DNA of 64,000 nucleotides from Phytoseiulus persimilis (Eukaryota; Arthropoda; Arachnida; Mesostigmata; Phytoseiidae). The DNA lies in NCBI GenBank assembly GCA_037576195.1, contig CM075101.1, positions 53,754,001 to 53,818,000 of the forward strand, in the 5' to 3' direction. A program made the position numbers and the translations under genes. How positions within the stretch are numbered: position 1 is the stretch's first letter; each line of letters begins with the position of its first letter. This document shows positions 35,993 to 46,977 of the stretch, piece by piece. Under the pieces are notes generated by a model. The model did not search any database, had not been told where the DNA came from, and saw nothing but the letters and a program-made list of their open reading frames with translations.

Positions 35993-36118
35993 AACCTCAA
36001 TGCTGACCCAGTGAAGAGAAGGAAAAGTGCCTCGATCCCAGGTCAGAATCCTATCGAGAATCGGTGGCCACCCCCGAAGGTGTCCCGATGACACCGCATG
36101 TTAGGCAAGGTGTGTCTG

Positions 36119-37010
36119 TCAGCAGTAGACTCCCAAAGCAAGGGACGGGCCAGCCAGCGTAGTCGGCCGAAGGCCGGCTAGTTCAAAATATCGACGTCCC
36201 GATGGTGGAATGAGATAGTCGAACAGTCTAAGAAGATTCTCGTCACGCATAGATCCGCATTTCCACAGTGACTCTGTCTCGAGCGGAGAAGCGCTGATTC
36301 GATTCAGGGAGCGGGTTCCCCCGAAGAAGGACATCATTCCCCGGGATGTCGGAGAGGAACTTCCAGAATCCAATAGATCCTTATTCATGAAGATATCGAG
36401 TGGGAGCCCTGAAATTTAGTTTTTGGATCTCACGTTGCCAGATGAGAGGTGCGAGAGCGCCAAGATCAGGAGGTTAGAGAGTCGTTCCCATTTTCGACCG
36501 GAATGCAACGGTTCTCAAATCCTCAATAATAGATTGGCCGCAGTTTTCGTTGAGGAAAATGAGCTGCTTACTGGCAGAAGAAGTTCCCCACAGCTGTGCG
36601 GGAGACGACAGATCGGTTGTCACGTCAATTCATTCGGTTGGCTCAGACCACTTTTCCATCCATCGAGCTGCACTGCCTCAGCTCCTGTCTCGCAACTCAG
36701 GAGTATGGGCTCGAGACTTGTCCGCAGTACCGATAAGCTCATCATTATCGAGGAGTGCCACTGTGTGTATCCCACACAGCGCGGGAAACAGAACTGGAAC
36801 ATCTAAAGACGTTAACTCTGTGTGCTCCGGAGTACCGTTCGGCCGAATCGAGTTGTTGACAAACAAAAGTCTGTTGACGAACTTCAGCAGACGGCGTTCA
36901 CAGCTCTCTGTGATCATGCAAGAACGGAGCGACTCGACGGAGCCACTTGAATAATCAGAAACGACAATATCAGCTCCTGGATCTATCGTTCGGCCACCTA
37001 GTAGCGGAGT
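36119..37010 (-). CDS. Unrecognised minus-strand gene, partial exons
   Basis: Last exon, about 36119-36400: after acceptor aactaaatttcag it reads LPLDIFMNKDLLDSGSSSPT, then LLRLFDYLIPPSGRRYFEL, and ends in TGA at 36119-36121. Just upstream, about 36435-36480, HSGRKWERLSNLLILALSHL ends at a donor AAC|GTGAGA. A further open stretch at about 36678-37000 (VVSDYSSGSVESLRSCMITE; VLFPALCGIHTVALLDNDEL) looks coding on the same strand, but I could not place its donor. The family is not recognised. If real, it is transcribed away from TM2D1, and the two may share a promoter near 37.0-37.1 kb. Confidence 0.4.
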
Positions 37011-37097
37011 TGTCGGGTGCGAATCCGAGGAGCTCGGCGGTCCCCAATTCAGAGAAGTTATTCCTGCCGTCGTGTGAGCTATGATGCGTCCGAAACG

Positions 37098-40000
37098 ATG
37101 AGAACTGATTTTCGACCGGGCGCCGTGCCTGGCGTTTTCGCTCTTCTCGTCCTGCAAGTGGGCTTCATTGCCGCTGGAAGCCATACCATCAACTGCCAGC
37201 AAGCGCTTATGGGCCAATTTCACTGTCTCGAGCCAGAAATCGATACAGCAACGCAGCAGGTTTGTAGCTCCGACTCTGTTAGGATCTCTGTGTCACGTGA
37301 GATCCAGTTCCTCGTGATTGCCGGGCTCTTCTGTCGTGTCGAGACTGGCATATATCTCGCGTACGTGCAGTAGGACCGAGCAGATCGCTCTTGTCCAACG
37401 CTAGGTTATCTTCCAGATTTTCGGTTGCGCTCAGAACAACTCAGCTGAGATCGTCTGCGAGTTGGCAGATGATATTTTCTGCCGGGAAGGCACTGGGATA
37501 AACAGAACCCACTTCACACGGACTGTATGTTCTCGGAAGACTTCCTCATAGCTGAGTAAAAGATTGATTATTCATCATACCACCGATCCACATCTGAGAT
37601 CCGTTCCTTCCAGGTCCCGTGTGAGTGGACCAATGGCTACTCATTCGAAATCTCGCTCATCCTCTCCGTCTTCCTCGGGATGTTCGGCATAGATCGTCTC
37701 TATCTAGGCTATCCTGGATTGGCACTAGCCAAGTTCTGCACACTCGGAGGAATGTTTTTATGGCAGCTCATCGACATAATCCTCATAGCCATGCAGGTAA
37801 TGCACGTCTCATCTCTCGAACCACAATACAGGGGGCATGGTATCATCACTCCGATACGTTTTATGTCCCTTATTCGTCCAGCGATACGGAGGAGTGACAT
37901 CGACATTACTCGACTCCTGGCGAGCGTGAGGGGGTTGCTTCTTCATCTGCTTACCAGAAACCGTCTCTTGTCAACTCTGAAATTCACGGTTCAGGGTAGT
38001 GAGTTGATTTGACTGAGCCATCTCCGACTGGGGCTGCGAGCACTAGCGTACCATGCGGGGGGGAGGGGGCGGTGAGGCGGTCCACCCCGGGCGTTAAGGC
38101 TGCAGGGGCATCGGGATGCGACTGACAGTGAGAGGAACGCGCTCACACAGTCTGTGAGATGATCCGTCTGAATTATCACGAAACGGGCGTTCGGAATGAC
38201 GTCCGCGCTGTCAAATAGCTTCAATCGTCTCCTGATAAGTCTGGAAGGGGAAGCTCGAGAGCCATGATCTCTTATTCGCAAACCTGTGGTCTCAGAACAG
38301 CGAGCGCATGCGCGCACCGAATCACGATCTTCCGTGCGCAACATTGAAGAACTCATCTTGAAAACCCTGACACCGCTCACCCCGCGAGGAAGTTTGTCCA
38401 CAGCCCCACTAGTAGTTCCGTCACAAGGCAATTGGGTTGAATAGCTAACCTGGCCGTTTCAAGGAACTACAGAAATTCGAAGCAAAGGATGCCATAACAA
38501 GCTTTCGTGGTTTCATAGTTCAAAGCGTGGGAGCCTCCGCAATCAAATTCCTCGTTTGATTCCTGGCGCGATTCCTAGAGAAGCTATCGTGAATCTCCTG
38601 CAGATATGATCGCATCAATCGACGGTTTTTCCACGATCTCTCGATATTGTAGTCGTCTCATGAGTACAAGAATAATCAGATTCTGAGGTCTCCCTTGCGT
38701 ATTGCGGCTTCATCACATCCATACACATGAATATGGAATACATTGGTATCGTGCTGTTACATCATCTGAGATAAAAGTTCCGCGCGAGCTCGCACGGGGC
38801 ATCAGACCGGAGGTCCGCCCCGGGCATCGTCGAAGGTCGGTACGCTCCTAGCTGGGAGTGGCTTCCGGCATTCCAGCCATAGTCCCGAAAACTCAACATG
38901 AAATCATGGCAATCTTACAAAAGTCGCGGTTGAGTGAGTTCTCTGAAGCCAGTTGAGGAATGAGGGGGAGGAAAGGATTCCCGCTCTCCCCAAACTTGTT
39001 CGCTCGCTGCGTGTGAACCGCTGTAGCCAAGTGTTCAGCGTTTCCGTCTGATTTCGAATGAACACATTGGAGTTAATGAGGTGCAGGCAGCCACAGGGTA
39101 TCGCACATTTGTGATTCTTTCCTGGTTTGCATATCTCTGTCGAGACTCTCGGTGATCTCCTGCGGTTTCGTTGCTCGTCGCCATATCTGGCCAGGTTCGA
39201 TGAAACCGCGAGCATCACGTCTCGTTTGAGAAATATAATCAAAATACCGAGATTAGATACATCTCGAAAAGAAAATCTCATCGTGACGTCTCGGAGAGCT
39301 TGAACTCTAACGGCAGAGCGACACGGTGGAGTTCAACGAGTATGTCCAGGGAGTGTTTCGTTGTGACGAGGTCTCGCTTCTTTCGAATAGTCGGCATCAG
39401 AGGCCGGGTTTCGTCGATCAACTTCTCTGAGCTCCAAGGGATTCCATAGACATCCCAAATTGGTCCAATTGCCATGTATCAGCAAACCAGCCGAGACCAG
39501 AATCTACGGAAACGTCATTCCTTGACGACAGTGGAGAATCTGGGGAGGGGGTGGAGCAGACCCGTGATTGATCGACTCCGTATCCGTGGCCGCAGAATAC
39601 ACTCAATTCGTCTCCCTATGAGAAGAACGCCCCAGAGATCTGGGGGGCGCGAAATGGGAGTTCGAGTTTGCCCATAACCGTGTCTGCATTGGAGATTCAA
39701 TAAGTGTCGGCGACGGAATTCCGCCCCGTCGAAGTTGGGGGCGCTGAGCTGAGGGCGGTGGAACAGATGGAGTTCTGTGAATCTCTTTGACTGGAATCAG
39801 AACTCACTCTATCTCAGGCACAGGAAAGTGCCCCGGAGGCTGAGGGAGAAACGAATGCGGACTTGCATCGCTATCTCTTCTGATCTGTAGCAGATCTGAG
39901 TACAGACGGGTTCGAAATTCTGTCGATCTCCTCCACTGGAGCATGAATTCAATACGAATCAAGAACGAAATCGTTTCCCGTAGAACTGAGGGGCGCATTA

Positions 40001-40522
40001 GAACTGTCGGACATTTAGGGGCGGAACGGTGGAAAAAAACTTTGAAGCTGGAGAATGATAGAAAGTTTCGCAGTCAAGGCGCATTGTGCGCTATTCAGAT
40101 CCTCACAGTATCATGATAACACTGGGTGAACATGACCTTCTATTCAACTCCAAGAATCCATCGAAATACCCCACCGAATTTTCGTGCGGTTTCAAAGAGG
40201 AGGGGGGGGGGGGGCATCCTTTCCATCGTATCCGGGCGCCGCTTGAGATAGATACGCCTCTGCTGGAAGGAGAGCCTTAGTTTTCTCGTCGGGGGAGTAC
40301 CGGCCGGTGAATTCTTGGATGATATCGTTTGGCACATCTACCTCGATCATTCTGACATATTCCATATCCCGAACCCACTCTGGAATGCCTGATGATCCTG
40401 TCGTGTTGCAGGTGGTCCGGCCCGCTGATGGCTCTCAGTATGTGGTGGCGCATTTCGGACAGAGGCTCATCCGACTAGTATTCAATAATGATACCCAAAT
40501 CGTTGCACAAGACGACTGGTAA
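37098..40522 (+). CDS. TM2D1: TM2 domain-containing protein 1
   Basis: Four exons, all phase 0: 37098-37259, 37417-37524, 37614-37796 and 40412-40522; 187 residues (human TM2D1 is 207). Exon 1 gives a signal peptide (VFALLVLQVGFIAAG) and LMGQFHCLEPEIDTATQQ; exon 2 carries the cysteine-rich ectodomain (GCAQNNSAEIVCEL, THFTRT); exon 3 is the TM2 domain with two membrane helices around the DRF-like turn (FLGMFGIDRLYLGYPGLALA, then LWQLIDIILIAMQ); exon 4 is the family C-terminus VRPADGSQYVVAHFGQRLIR. The motif order and C-terminal tail identify TM2D1 over TM2D2/3. TM2D proteins are single-copy metazoan membrane proteins linked to Notch signalling in flies and amyloid-beta binding in man. Intron 3 is 2.6 kb and holds a hAT element. 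Confidence 0.92.
38041..38850 (-). mobile_element. hAT-type nonautonomous element (copy 3), in TM2D1 intron 3
   Basis: 810 bp. Terminal repeats cactagcgtacc (left) and, reverse complemented from the right, taggagcgtacc. Flanking 8-mers gctgcgag (38033-38040) and gctgggag (38851-38858) agree at 7 of 8 bases. It is homologous, in opposite orientation, to 46253-46969 and to the two halves of 15519-20330. It is noncoding. Confidence 0.85.
39270..39610 (-). other. Coding-like open frames inside TM2D1 intron 3
   Basis: Two overlapping minus-strand frames, STPSPDSPLSSRNDVSVDSG (39418-39606) and SLDILVELHRVALPLEFKL (39278-39475), read as plausible protein but in different registers. No recognised family and no firm splice sites. 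It could be a nested gene, a pseudogene or chance. Confidence 0.2.
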
Positions 40523-40708
40523 GCCGGGCCGACAGGACGTCTCATGACTGCGATCGACAGAGATCTAAACCCGAGAATCGGCGATACGGGAACTCGTTCC
40601 AGGCTGAGTACTACACCGACTGCAATTCATCGTCGTCCTGTTAACGACAGAACTTTCCACCGGCCCAATCAGTCATTCTACGAGGAATTTCTTGACCGGA
40701 ATCTGTAC

Positions 40709-40714
40709 AATAAA
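40709..40714 (+). terminator. Polyadenylation signal of TM2D1
   Basis: AATAAA 187 nt after the TM2D1 stop, directly followed by a (TA)n(TG)n microsatellite at about 40724-40758. Confidence 0.5.
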
Positions 40715-40724
40715 TGTATACAGT

Positions 40725-40725
<1 letters not shown>

Positions 40726-40757
<32 letters not shown>

Positions 40758-40758
40758 A
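40726..40758. repeat. TA/TG microsatellite
   Basis: A run of TA dinucleotides passing into TG dinucleotides. Confidence 0.85.
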
Positions 40759-40838
40759 CTCAACGGAACCTACCAAAAAACTTTCCAATCATGATAAATA
40801 GAACACCTGTTCTCCAAGGTGACTGATTCCTTCATGGC

Positions 40839-40844
40839 TTTATT
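40839..40844 (-). terminator. Polyadenylation signal of the BOD1-like gene
   Basis: AATAAA on the minus strand, about 250 nt beyond the stop at 41096. With the TM2D1 signal at 40709 it makes a compact convergent 3' end; the two signals are only about 125 bp apart, so the two transcripts may nearly meet or overlap. Confidence 0.4.
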
Positions 40845-41095
40845 CATGGGATCCACAACATGATTCTGAGATCATCGGTTCCTCGGCCCTCCGGTACGCG
40901 AGCGTTTACAACTCATGTCAATCAATCAATGAAGACAATTTTCGGTTTGTTTGTGGAGGGGAATGATGCTCTTCAGCTCGGCTCCTCCAACGACTCAACA
41001 GTTCCGAAACAATTGTGACATAACCTTCCCAGACGTATAGGAGACGATACAGGCATTAAAAGTATTGTGACGCAGCTCCGCGCCTCAAGCTCACT

Positions 41096-44000
41096 CTACG
41101 AATTCATTTTTCCGAATAATAATGCCGACAGGGTCCCGTCATCCTCGTACTTAGGGTTAATTTTCCTTTGTCTACCAAACTTAGATGGCACAGGAGATTC
41201 TGGCTGATCCAACAGTTCAACTGATGTGACTGAAGCCGCGGACGATCGCCGTCTGCCTTTGGAAGCAGGAGTTTCCTTGCGCGCCTCTGTGAATTGAACA
41301 CAATTCGATCAGTGGTCGTCATCGTCTCGTGACGAATCTCCGGAGTGGGATATCCCTCCGACCAGCTCTGACAACTACGAACGTCAGCATTCCGGAGGAA
41401 AGCCGTTGGAGCTCACCTTTACTTTCGGGAGGGTGACTCCCTGTACCACGGCTCTGATCAGCGAATGAATCATGATGTTTCGAAACCTTTCGTTTTCGTC
41501 GCTTCAAAGGAACTTCGGACTCCAACTCGGCATCGTCTTCGGGAACACCTTTCGCTTCGCTGGATGCAGAGGCCACAACAGGAGAACTTCGAGGCGGCTC
41601 AGATGAGTTTCTTACAGGAATGGCTACAGAACTCTCTGGAAGCCATCCGAGGGCCTTGTTTTCTGGTCCCGTTGGGCTCTGCGGATCTTCGAGGTTCTCA
41701 GAAATCTCCTCTGCCCTGGAATTGGATGGCGGGTTGTCGATCGAGCTCGCGCTTCCGAGTAATCCGTCAACACTGACGTCTGGAACTCTCTTCTCGCCTT
41801 CCGGTTTGTGACTGAAATGTCTGAGAGTAAGATTCGGGATCAAGGAGGAAACTTGAATGAATCCAGTTCGAAAGCTGAAGCCAGGAATTTCGTTCTTGAC
41901 GCACCGAGTCTCCTCATTTTTGTCGCGGGTGGTTCTATTAGAGCTGCTCGAAGTCGAACTTGAGACTTTTCTGAAAGTGCATAACATATGTAATCGGAGC
42001 AGATAGACTCGTTTTCAATCCTCTGCTCAACCTCGCTGGCAGTTGAGGGCCGCATCAGACGAGACACCACTTCCTCAACTCTTTTTTCAGGAGCGGTATA
42101 ACTCGATGCTGAGCTCCATATCACTCGAGTTCTCGGAGCAGTGAAGGAACTGAAGCCGATATTCTCTGACCATAGGGGGGCTGTGCAAGCAACAGCCGGT
42201 CCCCGAAAGAATGTCGCCGCATTTCCGTCATCGGGAACCCTAGATCAGGGGCAACAGCAAAGCTCGACCACAACAAAAGCCAAGCTTTGAGAAGCTGAGA
42301 CATCCGACCGATTCGGAATTCATAACGACTGTATTGAACAAGATCCCGTGGTCGGGAGAGCACCAAGCCTAGACGTCTGCAGCCAGAAAACCCTCCGACT
42401 ATAAACTCGAAGCGGAGTTTATCATCCATCGGAAAGGATTGGGGAAGGTTCGGAGACACTTTCGGAGAGGGTGTTCCAGATCATGTCCCCGGAATACCCA
42501 AGGGAGGATTCGTTCGAGAACGTCGAGAGCAAGCGTCTCACCTTTCGTCATCTTTTTGCTTTGTTTGATGATGCCTCGAGTGTTTCCGATGACCGTGGGA
42601 TGAAGATCGATGTTTACTATCACGTTGCGCTCGATCCCGATCATGGCTTTTGCTGTCTCGCTCTTTTCTCCTATCTCGCTCTCTGTCCTTGCGATCGTCT
42701 CGTTTGTCAACAGAATCTCTATCCCGACCCCTCGATTGCTCATGATCTTTGGATTTCCTCGATTTCGAGGATGTTGAAGAGAACGAAGAGGTGTGATGAT
42801 TCGATGAGGAAGATTTGTGTCCGCGGCGTCGGTCGCGCTCACTGCAATTGACGGGGAAAGTGGCAAAAGACGCGATCGCAGCGGGAAACATCGAACCACA
42901 TAGCAGTTTCATGGGCTGAGCACGAGCTTCCAGAAATCCGCTCATTCGCTCTCGGAATCACTGGACAGCGATATCATGGGTCGAAGGTGTCGAACAGTTG
43001 CGCATCTCTGTGAATGAAGTGGGTAACCCACCCTTCGCTCCGGTTGGCATTAGCCTGATGTGAGCTGCTCCTCCTCTCTTTGTGCTTAGAATCCCTGGTG
43101 TGATCGGAAGCGTTTCCATCTTGATGCGCCGAGCCTGTCGCCCCGACTTTCGATTCTGTGGTGCTCTTATGCTCCTCGGGGTCGCACACGATCGCATCAG
43201 GCTTTTCGGAATCTGATTTCCCAGACGGTGATTTCTCCGTTTCGGGGTACGCGCCAGCTTGGACAGTCTCGGCATGATACCCGGCCCCGCCAACCTCATC
43301 TGGGGTGTTTGAAGCAGGCTCGCCGTCATTGTAAGCACCCGATGCACCTTGGGAAACCACATCGAGAACGTCGGCTGCGCCTTCTTCATCATGACTATCT
43401 CCGACCCGATTTTTCTCGATAACTGAAACAGGGTGTTACCTGTTACCTGCTTCCGTTAGTGCCTTCCGCTACATCCCGAAATCATGGAGGCGCATGCGGT
43501 TTTATTGGCTGCAAGGTCTGAGTTCACCTGTAAACTCCGTATCTTCGGTATCTATCTGAAGGGGGGGCTGTGTGTTGGACGACTCAGGGTCCAAACATTC
43601 GCGGAGATCTTCCTCGGCCTCTGCTATTGGCAGTTTCGCTTCAGATGATTGTTCCGTTTGTACATCGAGACCGCCCGGATCGTTATCTCCGACTTTCACT
43701 CCTTCGCGAGGCGACTGAACCTCGTCCTCGCATTGAGTTTCGTCGTCGCTCGAAATTTGCCTGAAACAGAGCACGTTTCACATCAAAGTGTCTCTTCGTG
43801 GAGGGAGCCGGTCCATGCGGAAGCAAGCAACAAGCTAAAGGAGTGTTCAGGATAGGATACAAACATAGCGTCATCATCTGCTGGGGCTTCATCCAATATT
43901 GGAGTGAGGTCTGTCTGTTCCAGCTCCAAATCGTGTGAGGAGAGTGCTCCCTCGTCCCGCGCTCCTGTGCCTTCGTCGTTCTTCGCAAGTTCCTCGGTCT

Positions 44001-45789
44001 TCACATACTCCTCCGAGACTTCGAATACCATACTTTCCTTGAAAACAAACGGACGGGGCTCAGAGTGACTGGACATCATAAGATTGCACCTGTTTCGAGA
44101 ATCTGTCTCGTCAGAAACCAACCTCATCCATGATAACTTCAGAGTCATTAACGATCGCGAGATCGGTGGTTGGCGTGCCATCTTTGAAGAGTCCTGTGAA
44201 GTCTGTTCTCGCATTATCCGACTTCGATTGTGAATCCAGACTGAAAATGGAGCAAACGAGAATTTTATCGCGCCTGCCGAGTGTTAAACTTGCTCCATCT
44301 TCCTGAAGTCCAAATTCCCTTACGCATCTTCGTCTCGCACAGGTGTGCCTCCCAGAGAGCCTCCTTCTGAAACTTCCTCGAAGATTTCCGGAGACGAGCA
44401 TTGGAGGGGCGTTTGGCCTTGGTTCTCCTCTTCTCTCTCCTCGACGTCCATGGAGTCATTGCATATGGAGTCCCTTCCGTCGAGGTCGAGCTTCTCTGCG
44501 TTTGAACGGCTCGGGATTGCTGGCGGGGCTTCGTCGCGACCAACCATGCTCGCGTCAGACATATCTACAATGAGCAGCGACTGAGACGTTTGATCACTGC
44601 AGTTGCCCCTTTTGCCCGGCTCCTTGCCATCGAGCACCAAGATTGGATGTGGAGCCCAGAAATTAGCCCGTGCTGATCTAGATCAGTCAATCACGCGGGT
44701 CACAATGATTCTCAGTCGGGAAGAGCAACTCCCTGGCAGGATAGGTTTCCAAGAACACTTACCAACACTGTATTCGCTTCCGTGCGGTGATGGAGGTTCC
44801 GGAGGCTTCGAAATCCCGAAGGAGTCCATCATGGCTCCCGTCACGTCGGGTGGCGGCGGGACTGGCGGTAACGGAGGCATAGCCGGCGGCCCTTCAAATT
44901 AAACAATCGTTCGGAATCAGGCAGGTCCATCCTTCCGATTTTGATCCGATCCATGATTTTCTTCCGGACCCCAGATACGGCTTCGAGACACCGGATCGAA
45001 TCACATGGGAGATAGTGAAATTTCCTCACCGTAGTGCGGTGGTCCCGCCATGGGATAATGCGGAACGCAAGCCACTGTGTGTTGATCTGCTGCATCGGTC
45101 AAATTGAGAAACCGTCTGATTTCCGCTCGGACCTTCGGTCGGATGGATTTTTCGGCGTGAGCATACAGCGATTGATCCACAAGATGGTCCAAGCCTGTTT
45201 TCAAGAGCCCGGATCTGAAACCGAAAGGCGAATGGGAATCGAGGCGCGTCCCTCGCTAGGCTCCTTGGAATAGTGGAAGCGAAAACTCGACGAACTCGTT
45301 TAAATCCTTGCGGAGGGTCTCGCGCAGTTGGTTCCTCTGCAGAGCACTGCTCCATTGCTGTCGGCTCAAGAAGTTATTCACGTAGCCCTCGACGCGTTGC
45401 TTCAGATTCAAATATGAAGGCTGTAAAACATCCAAGGGAGAATTTTAGAATGTTTGAAAGGAAGAATGCGCAGCTTGTTGGGACCTCAGCGGAGGAGTAG
45501 GAGATCGAAAGGATGGATAGTTTGCAAGAACGAATCGGATCAACGAAGTGGTCAAGTGATCTCGTGTCCCCGCGAGAACTACTTCGCTTGACTCGGGCGA
45601 GGAGACAACTAGGACTCTCGGGTATGATTCCTCTTAGGGTCCGCGTACCTTCGTGTCAATGTCGGAGAGACAGCTTTTCCTGAAGTCGTCGAACAATCCT
45701 TGACTCTTGATTTGCGTGATGATAGCCTCCACAAGTTGAGGATGACACGGTGGAAGCGCTTTGAGAGATTCGATTTCGAAATTCGACAT
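41096..45789 (-). CDS. BOD1L1: BOD1/BOD1L-type protein (COMPASS-Shg1 domain)
   Basis: Homologue of biorientation-of-chromosomes protein 1-like; vertebrate members protect stalled forks, support kinetochore phosphatase control and share the Shg1 domain of Set1/COMPASS. Exons with agreeing phases: 45649-45789, 45296-45420, 45030-45214, 44763-44891, about 44640-44324, 44240-44119, about 44100-43865, 43760-43528, 43422-43032, 42841-42542, 41970-41417 and 41286-41096. The Shg1 domain fills exons 1-3: VEAIITQIKSQGLFDDFRK, PSYLNLKQRVEGYVNNFLSR, WSSALQRNQLRETLRKDL and LLKTGLDHLVDQSLYAHAEK. The rest is disordered: a proline-rich piece, acidic exons, an Arg/Asp/Ser-rich stretch (RDRRKERDSKSHDRDRAQRD) and the end FGRQRKINPKYEDDGTLSAL. 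The exon 2 intron is only about 81 bp. A one-base frame offset occurs near 44118. The acceptor of exon 5 is unresolved. This could be BOD1 or BOD1L1; the length favours the latter. Confidence 0.82.
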
Positions 45790-46252
45790 CCTGGCGCAGC
45801 GGATTTGAACTTGGCGTTCAGCGCAAAGAAAGTCTGTTGTCTAGTACAGCAAAAGCGGTCCTCCGCGAACGGGACGAACGACTGTAATCTCCTAAAACTA
45901 CCAGCTGGTCAAATCAAACACACGAAGTCGAGCTTGTGTGTTTGTAAACAATGTGAGATCTCCCGGTGAATGTGAGCTATCTGATCAGCCATGAGACTTT
46001 GCGCGTGCTCAAACTGACTGGATCCTTCCTCGCCTCTGCAAAATGGATTAACAGCGACTTCCATGCTCGGAGAGCAATGTTCAACGAAGAATTGTCCCGA
46101 AGCGCACGAGATTCGCGGTTGACCGGTCGTTAGCCCAAATCATTCCATTGTTTACATACCGCGACGTCTGCTAGAAACTCGAAACTGAGGAGCCAAGACG
46201 AATTCTGTCTCCAACTATTTTCGAGTTTCGACCCGATTGAACTCTGCACAAT

Positions 46253-46969
46253 CAGTAGCGTACCGACCTTCGACGATGCCCGGGGCGGATCTCCGGTCTG
46301 ATGCCCCGTGCGAGCTCGCGCGGAACTTCTATCTCAGATGATGTGACAGCATGGTACCAATGTATTCCATATTCATGTGTATGGATGTGATGGAGCCACA
46401 ATTCGCAAGGGAGACTTCGGAATCTTATTATTCATGTACTCATGAGACGACTACAATATTGAGAGATCGTGGAAAAACCGTCGGTTGATGCGATCATATC
46501 CGCAGCGATTCACGAGAACTTGTCTGGGAATCGCGACAGAAATCGAATGATGAATTTTATTGCGGAAGCTTCCACGCTCAGAGCTGTGAAACCACGAGAG
46601 CTTGTTATGGCATCCGTCGCCTCGAATTTCTGTAGCTCACCGAAACGACCGGGCTAACTATCCAACCCAGTTTCGTTCTGACGGGACTGCTAGCGGGGCT
46701 ATGGAGAAATTTTCTCGCGGGTCATGCGGTGTGAGGGTTACGAGGGACGAGTTCTTCAATGTTGCGTATGAAAGATCGTGATTCGGTGAGCGCATGCGCT
46801 CGCCTTTCTGAAACCACAGGTTTGCGGAGGAGAGAGAATTGCTCTCAGACGGATTATCTCACAGATTGTGTGAGCTCGTTTCTGCCACTGTCAGTAGCAT
46901 CCTGATGCCCCTGCAGCCTTGATGCCCGGGGCGGACCACCCCACCGCCCACCCGCACGGTACGCTAGTG
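46253..46969 (+). mobile_element. hAT-type nonautonomous element (copy 4), uninterrupted
   Basis: 717 bp. Left end cagtagcgtaccgacc, right end reverse complement cactagcgtaccgtgc: inverted repeat CAGTAGCGTACCG. Flanking 8-mers tgcacaat (46245-46252) and tgcacagt (46970-46977) agree at 7 of 8. Subterminal copies of gatgcccggggcgga occur near both ends. This copy shows what the interrupted copy 1 looked like before the satellite insertion. Confidence 0.88.
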
Positions 46970-46977
46970 TGCACAGT

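Noticed and set aside
36678..37223. The full 181-codon minus-strand frame as one exon
   Set aside because: Its first part overlaps TM2D1 exon 1 on the other strand, so only the portion below about 37000 is kept as a possible exon.
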